64,000 bases of DNA from Microbacteriaceae bacterium PS02333 (lineage in GTDB: Bacteria > Actinomycetota > Actinomycetes > Actinomycetales > Microbacteriaceae): contig JASCOI010000003.1 of assembly GCA_029959665.1 (NCBI GenBank), forward strand, positions 25,117-89,116, written 5' to 3'. A model generated the notes under the pieces. That model made no database searches. It saw nothing but the letters and a program-made list of their open reading frames with translations, and was not told the origin of the DNA. Shown in pieces: positions 17,473 through 27,516 of this stretch. A program made the position numbers and the translations under genes. Positions within the stretch are counted from its first letter, which is position 1; each line of letters begins with the position of its first letter.

Positions 17473-18426
17473 ATGGACGATCTCGACCCGCAGCTGCTCC
17501 GCGCACTCCGAGCGGTCGCCGATGCCGGGTCGATCACCGGCGCCGCCGCCACCCTCGGGTACAGCCAGCCCGCCGTCAGCCAGCTCCTGCAGCGGGCCGA
17601 ACAGCGACTCGGACATGCGCTGCTGCTCCGGGGCGCTCGCGGCGTCACGCTGACCGAGGCGGGACAGGTGCTCGCCGACCACGCGCTGCACGTGCAGGCT
17701 GCCCTGACCGCTGCACAGGAGGACCTCGACGCCGTCGGGGGGCTCGCCCGCGGACGGGTCCGGATCGCGGGCTTCCCGAGCGCCTCGTCGACACTGGTGC
17801 CCGCAGTGCTCGCGTCGATGGCGGCTGCGGTCCCCGGGGTCACGACGTCCTATGTCGAAGTCGAGCCCCCTGAGGCGCTCGAGCTGGTCCGGCGGGGCGA
17901 GGTCGACGTCGCGCTGACGTTCACGTACGTGGGTGACGACGTCGCGACCGATGCCGGGCTGGTCACGAGGGCGCTGGGTCGCGATCCGCTCGCGCTGGTC
18001 CGGCTCGCGCTGGTCCGGTCGGGAGGCTCGGGGCGGGCTCGCCTCGCCGGCTCGGCGGGTGCCGTCGCCGGTTCTGGCGCGGTCGATCTCGCCTCCCTGC
18101 GTGGTGCGCGGTGGATCGGCGGGTGCCCGCGCTGCCGTGGGCACCTGCTTGCCTCGTGCGCGAGCGCCGGGTTCACGCCGGACATCGTGCTCGAGACCGA
18201 CAACGCCGCAGCGGTGGTGGGCCTCGTCGCTGCCGGACTCGGGGTGGCACTCCTCCCCCGACTGGCGCTCGCGACGACGGTGATCCCGCCTGGGGTGTCG
18301 ATCGACCCCGTCGACGACGAGCTCGCTCGGCGGGTCGAGGTCGTCGTCGCGCGCGGGGCTGAGCGGGTGCCGAGTGTCCGAGCGGCGCTCGACGCGGTGC
18401 GTGCGGCGGAACCGTTGCTGGCCTGA
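17473..18426 (+). CDS. LysR family transcriptional regulator
   Basis: A 317-residue DNA-binding regulator. The N-terminal winged helix-turn-helix is LLRALRAVADAGSITGAAAT followed by YSQPAVSQLLQRAEQRLG and LTEAGQVLADHA. The substrate-binding domain spans about residues 90-300. It contains an unusual pair of cysteines in GGCPRCRGHLLASC (about residues 214-227), which might sense redox state or metal. It is divergently paired with the PLP-enzyme gene, the classical LysR target layout. No ligand can be inferred. Confidence 0.9.
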   Translation: MDDLDPQLLRALRAVADAGSITGAAATLGYSQPAVSQLLQRAEQRLGHALLLRGARGVTLTEAGQVLADHALHVQAALTAAQEDLDAVGGLARGRVRIAGFPSASSTLVPAVLASMAAAVPGVTTSYVEVEPPEALELVRRGEVDVALTFTYVGDDVATDAGLVTRALGRDPLALVRLALVRSGGSGRARLAGSAGAVAGSGAVDLASLRGARWIGGCPRCRGHLLASCASAGFTPDIVLETDNAAAVVGLVAAGLGVALLPRLALATTVIPPGVSIDPVDDELARRVEVVVARGAERVPSVRAALDAVRAAEPLLA

Positions 18427-18447
18427 CGCGTTGCGCGTGTACCCCCG

Positions 18448-19245
18448 CTAGGCGGTCGGGGCGTCCACGGCGCCGCCGTACCGACGGTCACGGCTCGCGT
18501 ACTCCTCGATCGCACCCCAGAGGTCGCTGCGGCGGAAGTCGGGCCAGAGGCGGTCGAGGAACACCATCTCGGCGTAGGCGGACTGCCACAGCAGGAAGTT
18601 GCTGGTGCGTTGCTCGCCCGAACTCCGGAGGAACAGGTCGACGTCGGGCATCTCCGGCACGTACAGACGCTTCGCGAGGGCCTTCTCGGTCACCTGGCTC
18701 GGCTTGAGGCGACCGGCTGCGACGTCCTCGGCGAGCGACCGGACCGCGTCGGCGATCTCGTTGCGGCCGCCGTAGTTGACGCACATCGTCAGGGTCAGCA
18801 CGTCGTTGCCCGCGGTCATCCGCTCGGCGGTCTCGAGTTCCTCGATGACGCTGCGCCAGAGCCGTGGGCGCCGACCGGCCCAGCGGACACGAACACCCCA
18901 CTCGTGCAGCTGGTCCCGACGGCGGCGGATGACGTCGCGGTTGAAGCCCATCAGGAACCGGACCTCCTCCGGGGAGCGCTTCCAGTTCTCCGTCGAGAAC
19001 GCGTACGCCGAGATGTGCTTGACGCCGATCTGGATCCCGCCGGCGACGACGTCGAGCAGCGAGGCCTCGCCGGCCTTGTGTCCCTCGATGCGCGTGAGTC
19101 CGCGGCCGTTCGCCCACCGACCGTTGCCGTCCATCACGATCGCCACGTGCTCCGGGACGAACCGTGCGGGGATCGCCGGAGGCGTCTCGCCCGTCCAGTC
19201 GATCGGCTTGAAGGGCTCCGGTTCGGCGGAACGACGGGGGCTCAT
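18448..19245 (-). CDS. uppS: isoprenyl diphosphate synthase (cis-prenyltransferase)
   Basis: Adds isopentenyl units in cis to make the polyprenyl diphosphate carrier for cell-wall synthesis. It is 265 residues. The catalytic Asp is in [15 protein letters not shown], followed by [34 protein letters not shown] and the product-length region [20 protein letters not shown]. Whether the product is C50 or C55 cannot be told. ATG 19245 overlaps the recO stop by four bases; the recO-uppS pair is conserved in actinobacteria. Confidence 0.96.
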   Translation of the reverse strand: MSPRRSAEPEPFKPIDWTGETPPAIPARFVPEHVAIVMDGNGRWANGRGLTRIEGHKAGEASLLDVVAGGIQIGVKHISAYAFSTENWKRSPEEVRFLMGFNRDVIRRRRDQLHEWGVRVRWAGRRPRLWRSVIEELETAERMTAGNDVLTLTMCVNYGGRNEIADAVRSLAEDVAAGRLKPSQVTEKALAKRLYVPEMPDVDLFLRSSGEQRTSNFLLWQSAYAEMVFLDRLWPDFRRSDLWGAIEEYASRDRRYGGAVDAPTA

Positions 19246-20093
19246 GCGGTGTGGGTCCCTTCGGGGGCGCTGGGGTCGAGGGTCGGTGCCGGGGGTGCCG
19301 GGACGGTCGCGACCGCCCTGGCCGTCGCTTCCGGTCCGCCGTGCGTGGTCGGCACCGGCACGGGGTGCTCGGTGCGGTCGACGTGCGGCAAGGACTTCAG
19401 CGATCGTTCCAGGTGCCACTGGGCGTAGGCCGCGACCACGCCGGAGGCCCGGGACCTGCTCCGCTCGTCGGCGGCGTCGACCGTGCGCCAGTCCCCTGCG
19501 AGCAGCGAGCCGAGGATCGACAGTGTGGTGTGGTCGAGCCGGGGCGAGCCGGGAGGCGCGGCCCCGTCGGCGACGACCCCGCCGAGCTGGACGACGAACG
19601 CCGAGTGCGGGCCGGGCTCCCCAGTCACCGCACAGTCCGAGAACGACGGCGCCCATCCGGCGATGCTCATCGCGCGGAGCAGGTACGAGTCGAGCGTCGC
19701 GCTCGGGACGTGCTCGCTGCGTGACAGGGAACGGAGGGCACCGACGAGCAGCAGGTACTGCTGGAGTCCGGCGTCCGCTTCGCTCAGTCGGTCGGCGGTC
19801 TCGACCATCGCGCTGGCGGCCGTGTACGCGCTGTAGTCCGCCACGATCTGCGCGCCGTACGACCCGAGCGACTCCGCCTGGGTCACGATGTCGAGCGAGC
19901 GGCCCTCGTAGAACTGCGCGTCGACGACCATGAACGGCTCCAGCCGGGAGCCGAACTTCGACGCGGTGCGCCGGACGCCTTTCGCCACGGCGCGGATCTT
20001 GCCGTGCTGTCGGCTGAGCATCGTGACGATGCGGTCCGCCTCACCGAGCTTGTGGGTGCGGAGCACGACACACTCGTCCCGGTACAGCGGCAT
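19242..20093 (-). CDS. recO: DNA repair protein RecO
   Basis: Recombination mediator that loads RecA with RecR. It is 283 residues. The N-terminal OB-fold begins [20 protein letters not shown] and contains [20 protein letters not shown]. The C-terminal part has a short zinc-site-like segment [13 protein letters not shown], with fewer cysteines than many RecO proteins, and an Ala/Pro-rich tail of about 50 residues. The ATG at 20093 is the first Met before the family start. uppS overlaps its stop. Confidence 0.93.
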   Translation of the reverse strand: MPLYRDECVVLRTHKLGEADRIVTMLSRQHGKIRAVAKGVRRTASKFGSRLEPFMVVDAQFYEGRSLDIVTQAESLGSYGAQIVADYSAYTAASAMVETADRLSEADAGLQQYLLLVGALRSLSRSEHVPSATLDSYLLRAMSIAGWAPSFSDCAVTGEPGPHSAFVVQLGGVVADGAAPPGSPRLDHTTLSILGSLLAGDWRTVDAADERSRSRASGVVAAYAQWHLERSLKSLPHVDRTEHPVPVPTTHGGPEATARAVATVPAPPAPTLDPSAPEGTHTA

Positions 20094-20162
20094 GCCCCCA
20101 GTATCCCCCGCGCCTCCGACACGGCGCGCCGCGCGGGGGCGGACACGCGGGGTCGAGCCGAG

Positions 20163-20225
20163 CGTGCCGCGGGCCCTTCCGCGCGTGCCGCGGGTCCTTC
20201 CGCGCGTAGGAGGTCGAATCGCGCG
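20163..20225. repeat. intergenic tandem repeats upstream of recO
   Basis: Two 21-bp units CGTGCCGCGGGCCCTTCCGCG (20163-20183) and the same with one change (20184-20204) lie head to tail. They are followed by CGTAGGAGGTCGAATCGCG and a further CGTAGGCGGTCGGAAG variant. A related inverted copy (GCGCGATTCCGCTTCCC) follows, and a similar motif lies at the far right of the window near 63909. The 271-base gap contains no gene that I can support. Confidence 0.7.
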
Positions 20226-20300
20226 TAGGCGGTCGGAAGTTCTGACCTCCCACGCGCGATTCCGCTTCCCATCGCGACCGTTGTGGGCCGGAACGCGACG

Positions 20301-20351
20301 ACGGCCGGGAGGTACCGTGCGGGGCGGACCCGCACCGTGCCTCCCGGCCGT
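20301..20351 (-). terminator. leuA terminator hairpin
   Basis: A long stem lies just after the leuA stop on the minus strand. Its outer 12 bp are ACGGCCGGGAGG/CCTCCCGGCCGT. There is a four-base internal mismatch, then seven inner pairs (GTGCGGG/CCCGCAC) and a five-base loop. No T-run is present. Confidence 0.7.
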
Positions 20352-20364
20352 GGTGGCGGACCGA

Positions 20365-22158
<1,794 letters not shown>

Positions 22159-22186
22159 TCAGGTGGTGTCGGCCGACGACGAGACT

Positions 22187-22225
22187 CCGCGACGAGGTGG
22201 GCCGGTGTGTCAGGCCTCGTCGCGG
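22187..22225 (-). promoter_or_regulatory. leuA attenuator hairpin
   Basis: A perfect 11-bp stem, CCGCGACGAGG/CCTCGTCGCGG, with a 17-base loop lies in the leuA leader. Its 5' arm overlaps the last codons of the leucine-rich leader peptide, so ribosome position on the Leu codons can decide whether it forms. A second CTCGTCGTCGG segment 3' of it could be an alternative partner for the first arm. Confidence 0.7.
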
Positions 22226-22254
22226 CAGCGAAGGAGGAGGAGCGCCGAGTACAT
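22210..22254 (-). CDS. leuL: leu operon leader peptide (14 residues, four consecutive Leu codons)
   Basis: The ORF reads MYSALLLLRCRDEA, with codons CTC CTC CTC CTT in a row. GAAGGAG lies just before the ATG. It ends 72 bases before leuA, and its last codons lie within an 11-bp hairpin. This is the classical layout for leucine attenuation: low leucyl-tRNA stalls the ribosome on the Leu codons and changes leader folding. Known actinobacterial leuA leaders use the same principle. It is far too short to be found by normal gene calling. Confidence 0.85.
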   Translation of the reverse strand: MYSALLLLRCRDEA

Positions 22255-22317
22255 AGCTCCTTCACCGTAGCACCGGTCCGCCTCGTGTGACGCGTCGGTT
22301 CCGCACCACCGTCACCG

Positions 22318-23715
22318 TCAGTCGACCGCGAGCGCCTCGGTCGGCGGGACGCGCATGGCTCGCCGGACGGGGGCGACGGTGGCCACCACCGCGAGGACGA
22401 GCGCACCGGCGACCACGATGACGATCGTGGTCGGTGGGAGCACCGGACCGACGGGCTGACCGAGCGACCCGAGCAGCGTCTGACCGCCGACCCACCCGTA
22501 GAACGTCCCGAGCACGAGCCCGGTGAGGACGGCCGCGACGACCATCTGCACGGCCTCGGTCACGATCATCCGACGCACCTGCGCACCGGTCAGCCCGAGC
22601 ACACGCAGCAGCCCGAGTTCGCGACGCCGCTGCAGCACGCCGAGCGCGAGCGCGTTGACGACACCCACGGCGGCGATCACCGCGGAGAAGCCGACGATGA
22701 CGCTGACGACGCCGTTCACCTGGACGAAGAAGTCGCGCATGCCCTGCAGCTGCTCCGGACTCCCGCCCTCCAGCTGCCCGCGGAGCTGTGTCTCGAGTAC
22801 CTGCTGCATCATCCCGAGCGCGACGGCGAAGGTAACGAGCAGGGTGACGCCGATCACGAGTCCGATCGTCGCCCGGGACGACCGACCCGGCGCACGCATC
22901 GCGTTCCGGCCGGCGAGCAGCACCACCGGGTCCTTGGCACCGATGCGGCCGATGAGCGCCAGGACGGGCGGCATCACGATCGTGGCGCCGACGGCGATCC
23001 CGGCGAACGACACGAACCCACCGAGCGCGGCTGGCAGGACCGCGAGGGGCGACGCGCCGCTCACGGCGAGCCCGAGCACCATCAGCGCCCCGCCGCCGGC
23101 CATCAGCAAGATCGCCCAGACCTTCCGTGCGATGCCGGACCGGACGTCGTCGTGGCTCGGCTCGACACTCGAGGACAGCGCCTGGAGTGGCGTGACCGTC
23201 AGGACCCGACGGGACCCCACCGCGAACGCACCCCAGGTGGCGAGCACGACCGCGACGATCGGCAGCACGAGCTGCCACGGCACGAGCGTGTAGGTGGTGT
23301 CCGGCAGGAACCCGTTGCCCCGGAGGACGGCGACGAACAGCGCACTGAGGCCGGTGCCGACGACCGCGCCGACGAGTCCACCCACGACCCCCACGACGAG
23401 GCCCGCCCGGGTGATGCGGGACCGGAGGGTCGCACCAGTGGCACCGACCAGGCGCTGGAGCGCGAGGACTCGCGTCTGCCCGGCGATGAGGGTCGCGCAG
23501 GTGTTCGCCGTGACGATCGCCCCGACGTACAGCGCGATGCCCAGGAACAGCCAGCCGATCACGTCGAGGATCGCCTTGACCGGTCCGAGGTCGGAGAGTC
23601 CGGCGGCCGTCATCGCCTGGGTGACGATGCCCGGCGCGATGACCAGTGCCGAGCCGAACGTGGTGCCGAGTGCGGCGACCAGGACGGTGGGCGAGAAGTC
23701 GCGGAGGGCGTTCAC
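22318..23715 (-). CDS. FtsX-like ABC transporter permease
   Basis: Membrane permease of the MacB/LolC class, 465 residues. Transmembrane segments lie near the N-terminus (SALVIAPGIVTQAM region), and an FtsX domain with three helices spans about residues 65-180. A second duplicated FtsX domain at the C-terminus includes VVAAVLTGLVLGTFYGWVGG. The GTG start at 23715 overlaps the ATPase stop by four bases (GTGA). It forms an exporter or mechanotransmission complex with that ATPase. The neighbouring two-component system suggests an envelope-stress or antimicrobial-peptide response, but this is inference. Confidence 0.88.
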   Translation of the reverse strand: MNALRDFSPTVLVAALGTTFGSALVIAPGIVTQAMTAAGLSDLGPVKAILDVIGWLFLGIALYVGAIVTANTCATLIAGQTRVLALQRLVGATGATLRSRITRAGLVVGVVGGLVGAVVGTGLSALFVAVLRGNGFLPDTTYTLVPWQLVLPIVAVVLATWGAFAVGSRRVLTVTPLQALSSSVEPSHDDVRSGIARKVWAILLMAGGGALMVLGLAVSGASPLAVLPAALGGFVSFAGIAVGATIVMPPVLALIGRIGAKDPVVLLAGRNAMRAPGRSSRATIGLVIGVTLLVTFAVALGMMQQVLETQLRGQLEGGSPEQLQGMRDFFVQVNGVVSVIVGFSAVIAAVGVVNALALGVLQRRRELGLLRVLGLTGAQVRRMIVTEAVQMVVAAVLTGLVLGTFYGWVGGQTLLGSLGQPVGPVLPPTTIVIVVAGALVLAVVATVAPVRRAMRVPPTEALAVD

Positions 23716-24464
23716 GCTGCGGCCTCCATCCCCAGCATGGTGGTGGAGATGTCCGCGGCGCTCATCGCCGGGCGGTCCCCCACGATGCGGCCGTCCGCGA
23801 GGAACAGGATGCGGTCCGCGTTGGCGGCCGCGACCGGGTCGTGGGTCACCATGACGACGCTCTGCCCCCACTCCGCGACGGCACCGCGGAGGATGCCGAG
23901 CACGTCACGCCCGGTCCGGGAGTCCAGGGCACCGGTCGGTTCGTCGGCGACGACCACCGCCGGGCGCGATGCCAGCGCGCGTGCGATCGCGACCCGCTGC
24001 TGCTGTCCGCCGGACAGCTGGTGCGGACGGTGGGTCAGGCGGTTGCCGAGTCCGAGCATCTCGACGAGCCGGTCGATCCACGCCGATTCCTGCTTGGAGG
24101 GCTTGTGTCCACCCAGCAGGAACGGCAGCCGGATGTTCTCGGCGACGTCGAGCGTCGGGACCAGGTTGAACGACTGGAACACGAACCCGAGTCGACGTCG
24201 GCGGAGTTCGGTGAGCTCCTTGTCGCCGAGCTGCGTGATGTCGGTGCCGTCGATCTGGATGCGGCCGCCAGAGACCGTGTCGAGCCCGGCTGCGACGTGC
24301 ATGAGCGTCGACTTGCCGGAACCGGACGGGCCCATCACCGCGGTGAACTCGCCGGCGCCGATGTCGACGCTGACGTCGTCGAGCGCCGTGACCCGGCGTG
24401 CGGCGTCCCCGTAGTGCTTGGACACGTGGTCGAGGCGGATGATCGGTGCGTGGCTGGTGGTCAT
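23712..24464 (-). CDS. ABC transporter ATP-binding protein, MacB/LolD class
   Basis: A 250-residue ATPase. Walker A is MGPSGSGKSTLMHVAAGLD, the Q-loop lies in FVFQSFNLVPTLDVAENI, the signature is LSGGQQQRVAIARAL, Walker B is VVVADEPTGALDS and the H-loop is VTHDP. All catalytic residues are intact. ATG 24464 (MTTSHAPIIRLDHV) precedes the conserved start. It pairs with the FtsX-like permease whose start overlaps its stop. A 144-base gap separates it from the response regulator gene upstream. Confidence 0.93.
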   Translation of the reverse strand: MTTSHAPIIRLDHVSKHYGDAARRVTALDDVSVDIGAGEFTAVMGPSGSGKSTLMHVAAGLDTVSGGRIQIDGTDITQLGDKELTELRRRRLGFVFQSFNLVPTLDVAENIRLPFLLGGHKPSKQESAWIDRLVEMLGLGNRLTHRPHQLSGGQQQRVAIARALASRPAVVVADEPTGALDSRTGRDVLGILRGAVAEWGQSVVMVTHDPVAAANADRILFLADGRIVGDRPAMSAADISTTMLGMEAAA

Positions 24465-24608
24465 GCATCCACCTTGACGATCAGGAGGCCCGGTCCGCGT
24501 CGGTCCGTCGGCTTCCGTGGATCGTCCGCTCGACTCGGTTCGCTGTGGACGGGTCATCCCACCGGATGACACCGTGCGGCGCCGGGCGCTGCGCACAGCA
24601 GCCGATCG

Positions 24609-25280
24609 TCAGTCCTTCGTGACGAGCCCGTGCTGGTGCGCGAACACCACGAGCCGCACGCGGTCCCGCAGCTCGAGCTTCGTGAGCACCCGTGAGATGT
24701 GGGTCTTCACCGTCGCCTCGCTGACGAACTCGTGCTGGGCGATCTCGCTGTTGCTGAACCCCCTGGCTGCCAGGTCGAAGATCTCCCGTTCCCGAGGCGT
24801 CAGTTCGGCGAACGCGGCCGGGACGTTCGCTGCCTGCTCCTGCGCGTCGTCGTACCGGCGGAGGAGTTCCCGGGTCGCCGACGCCGCGAACACGGCCGTC
24901 CCCGCGTGCACCGTCCGGATCGCCGCGAGCAGGAACTCCGGGTCAGCGTCCTTCAGCACGAACCCGCTCGCCCCGGCACGGATCGCCTTCGCCGCGGCCT
25001 CGTCGAAGTCGAACGTCGTGAGCACCAGGACCTTCGCACCGTCCGTCCCGCCGTCCTCGACGATCTTCGCGGTCGCCGTGATCCCGTCCATGACCGGCAT
25101 CCTGACGTCCATGAGCACCACGTCCGGGCGTCCCGTGCGGACGAGTTCGACACCGCCGGCGCCGTCGCCCGCCTCTCCTACGAACAGGAGGTCCGGCTGC
25201 GAGTCGATGAGCATCCGGATCCCGGTGCGGAACAGGGCCTGGTCGTCGACGAGCGCGACGCGGATCGGGGTGTCGGTCAT
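24609..25280 (-). CDS. two-component response regulator, NarL/LuxR type
   Basis: A 223-residue transcription factor. The receiver domain has the phospho-acceptor Asp in VVLMDVRMPVMDG, the Thr/Lys switch region and a DDQALFRTGIR start. The C-terminal LuxR-type helix-turn-helix is ELTPREREIFDLAARGFSNS, then SEATVKTHISRVLTKLELRD. Its start overlaps the sensor kinase stop by four bases, so kinase and regulator are made together. The likely target is the adjacent ABC exporter, although no binding site was identified. Confidence 0.95.
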   Translation of the reverse strand: MTDTPIRVALVDDQALFRTGIRMLIDSQPDLLFVGEAGDGAGGVELVRTGRPDVVLMDVRMPVMDGITATAKIVEDGGTDGAKVLVLTTFDFDEAAAKAIRAGASGFVLKDADPEFLLAAIRTVHAGTAVFAASATRELLRRYDDAQEQAANVPAAFAELTPREREIFDLAARGFSNSEIAQHEFVSEATVKTHISRVLTKLELRDRVRLVVFAHQHGLVTKD

Positions 25281-26524
25281 CGTCCTGTGTGCTCCTGGTC
25301 GGTGGTGTGGTCCGTCGGCTGCCTCGCCGTGACGAGCCCCCGCGGCATCTGCCCGCTCGCGGGGTGCGCGGGCATCCGGACCGCGACGGCGAAGTCGTCG
25401 CCGCGTGGTCCAGCGGTCATGCTGCCCCCGGACATCGTGGCACGCTCCCGCATCCCGACGAGCCCGTGCCCGGTTCCCGGTCCCGCGTGCCCATGGTCAG
25501 CACGGCGGTTGACGACGTCGATCTCGACGGTGTCCGGGCGGTACGTCAGGGTGGCCTGCACCGGGGTGCCGTGCTCCCCGTGCTTGTACGCGTTCGTCAG
25601 GCTCTCCTGGACGATGCGGTAGACGGCGAGCTGCGTGGTGGTCGGGAGGGTGGTCGAGTCGCCGTTGCGCTCCACGCGGACGTCGAGCCCGATGGCGCGC
25701 ATCTCCGTCACGAGGAGCTCGATGTCGTCGATGTCCGGGGTCGGCGCGGTGCCCTGCTCGTGTCGGAGCGCGCCGAGCAGCTCCCGCACGTCGCCGAGCG
25801 CCCGCCTGGCCGTCCCGGAGATCGTGCTGAGTGCCTGGTCGGCGACGGCTGGGTCGGCCTTCAGCGCGTACCGGGCACCGTCCGCCTGCGCGATGACGAC
25901 TGCGAGGGAGTGCGCCACGATGTCGTGCATGTCGCGTGCGATCCGCACCCGCTCCTGCTCGACCGCGACCGCACGGTCCGCCCGGGCCGCGTCGCGTTCG
26001 GCGAGGAGCAGGGCCTCACGACTCATCCGCGCGGCCCGACGGGTCCGCACGACGACACCCGCGAGCCACGGCAGCAGGAGCAGCGCCAGGATGACCACGA
26101 AGTACGCGATCGTGACCTGCATCGACTCCCGCGCCGGTGTCGTCGCAGTGTCGATGGTCAGTCGCTGGGCGTAGTCCTTCGCGCCGACGTACACCGCGGC
26201 CGTGATCGCGCCGCCGATCGCCGAGACGAGTCCCGCCAAGCGGACGCGTCGGCTGCCGTACGCGCTCGTCGTGTAGACGATCGCGGCGATGAACGCATCG
26301 GCACCGTCCGGGTTCTGCCCGGTCACCATCTGGAAGACCGCGGTGACCCACGCGACGGTCAGCGCGAGGCTCGGCGAGAGACGCCTGAGCGCGAGCGCCA
26401 CGGTCAGGCCGAGCACGGTCAGGTACGCGAGCGGCCCGTCGATCCCCCGAGTCGACGTGACCGCGACGAGCACGCCGAGCACGCCGGCGACCACGAGGTC
26501 CACGACGATCTGGGCGCGCAGCAT
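25277..26524 (-). CDS. sensor histidine kinase, DesK/NarX class
   Basis: Membrane sensor of about 415 residues. The N-terminal half has about six hydrophobic helices (for example QIVVDLVVAGVLGVLVAV and PLAYLTVLGLTVALALRR) with little extracytoplasmic sequence. That suggests intramembrane sensing or relay from the ABC transporter. The phospho-acceptor His lies in RIARDMHDIVAHSLAVVIAQ (HisKA_3), and the ATP lid is in GTGHGLVGMRERATMSGG. ATG 26524 was chosen; a GTG four codons upstream is possible. It is coupled to the response regulator. Confidence 0.92.
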   Translation of the reverse strand: MLRAQIVVDLVVAGVLGVLVAVTSTRGIDGPLAYLTVLGLTVALALRRLSPSLALTVAWVTAVFQMVTGQNPDGADAFIAAIVYTTSAYGSRRVRLAGLVSAIGGAITAAVYVGAKDYAQRLTIDTATTPARESMQVTIAYFVVILALLLLPWLAGVVVRTRRAARMSREALLLAERDAARADRAVAVEQERVRIARDMHDIVAHSLAVVIAQADGARYALKADPAVADQALSTISGTARRALGDVRELLGALRHEQGTAPTPDIDDIELLVTEMRAIGLDVRVERNGDSTTLPTTTQLAVYRIVQESLTNAYKHGEHGTPVQATLTYRPDTVEIDVVNRRADHGHAGPGTGHGLVGMRERATMSGGSMTAGPRGDDFAVAVRMPAHPASGQMPRGLVTARQPTDHTTDQEHTGR

Positions 26525-26592
26525 GGGACGGAACACCCGTCCACGGTACGGCTGCGCGCCGTCGTGCGCGTCAATCCACGGAATGACCCGCG

Positions 26593-27516
26593 TCAGAACC
26601 CGAGTCGACCGAGCTGCTTCGGATCGCGCTGCCACTCCTTCGCGACCTTCACGCGGATGTTCAGGTAGACGTGCCGTCCACCGAGCAGCGACTCGATCTC
26701 GGCACGAGCCCGTGAACCGACGTCCTTCAGCCGTTCACCCTTGTGCCCGATCACGATCGACTTCTGGCTGTCACGCTCGACGAACAGGTTCGCGAAGATG
26801 CGCAGCGGTCCGTTCGGGTCGTCATCGGGATCTGGCTCGACCATGTCCTCGATCAACACCGCGAGCGAGTGCGGGAGCTCGTCGCGGACGCCCTCGAGCG
26901 CGGCCTCGCGGATGAGCTCCGCGATGCGGTCCTCGCTCGTCTCCTCGGTGACGGCCTCGGCGTCGTAGAGCGCCGGCGACTCGGGCAGCAGCTTGGTGAT
27001 CTCGCCGAGCAGGGCCTCCAGCTGGGTGCCCTCGGTCCCCGACGTCGGGACGATCGCGTCCCACTCGCGGAGCTGCGAGACCGCGATGAGCTGCTCGGCG
27101 ATCTTCTCCTTGCCGGCACGGTCGACCTTCGTCACGATCGCGATCTTCTTCGCACGGGGGAAGTGGTCGAGCGTCTCGTTGATGAACTTGTCGCCGGGCC
27201 CGATCGGCTCGTTCGCCGGCACGCAGAACCCGATGACGTCGACGTCGGCGAGCGTGGACTGCACCAGGTCGTTCAGTCGTTCGCCGAGCAGCGTCCGGGG
27301 GCGGTGCACACCCGGCGTGTCGACGATGATGACCTGCCCGTCAGGTCGGTGCACGATGCCGCGGATCGCCCGCCGCGTCGTCTGGGGCTTGGACGAGGTG
27401 ATCGCGACCTTCTGCCCGACGAGGGCGTTGGTCAGCGTCGACTTGCCGACGTTCGGTCGTCCGACGAACGAGACGAAACCGGCTCGGAAGGTGGGGGTGC
27501 TGTCGGTGTCGCTCAT
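26593..27516 (-). CDS. era: GTPase Era
   Basis: Ribosome-assembly GTPase that binds the 3' end of 16S rRNA. It is 307 residues. The P-loop is GRPNVGKSTLTNALVG, the switch region is SSKPQTTRRAIRGIV, G3 is DTPGV, and the G4 position reads TKVD instead of NKxD, which I have seen described for related actinobacterial proteins. The C-terminal KH domain has VIGHKGERLKDVGSRAR. Its start overlaps the CNNM/CBS protein stop by four bases, inside a conserved translation/RNA cluster. Confidence 0.97.
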   Translation of the reverse strand: MSDTDSTPTFRAGFVSFVGRPNVGKSTLTNALVGQKVAITSSKPQTTRRAIRGIVHRPDGQVIIVDTPGVHRPRTLLGERLNDLVQSTLADVDVIGFCVPANEPIGPGDKFINETLDHFPRAKKIAIVTKVDRAGKEKIAEQLIAVSQLREWDAIVPTSGTEGTQLEALLGEITKLLPESPALYDAEAVTEETSEDRIAELIREAALEGVRDELPHSLAVLIEDMVEPDPDDDPNGPLRIFANLFVERDSQKSIVIGHKGERLKDVGSRARAEIESLLGGRHVYLNIRVKVAKEWQRDPKQLGRLGF

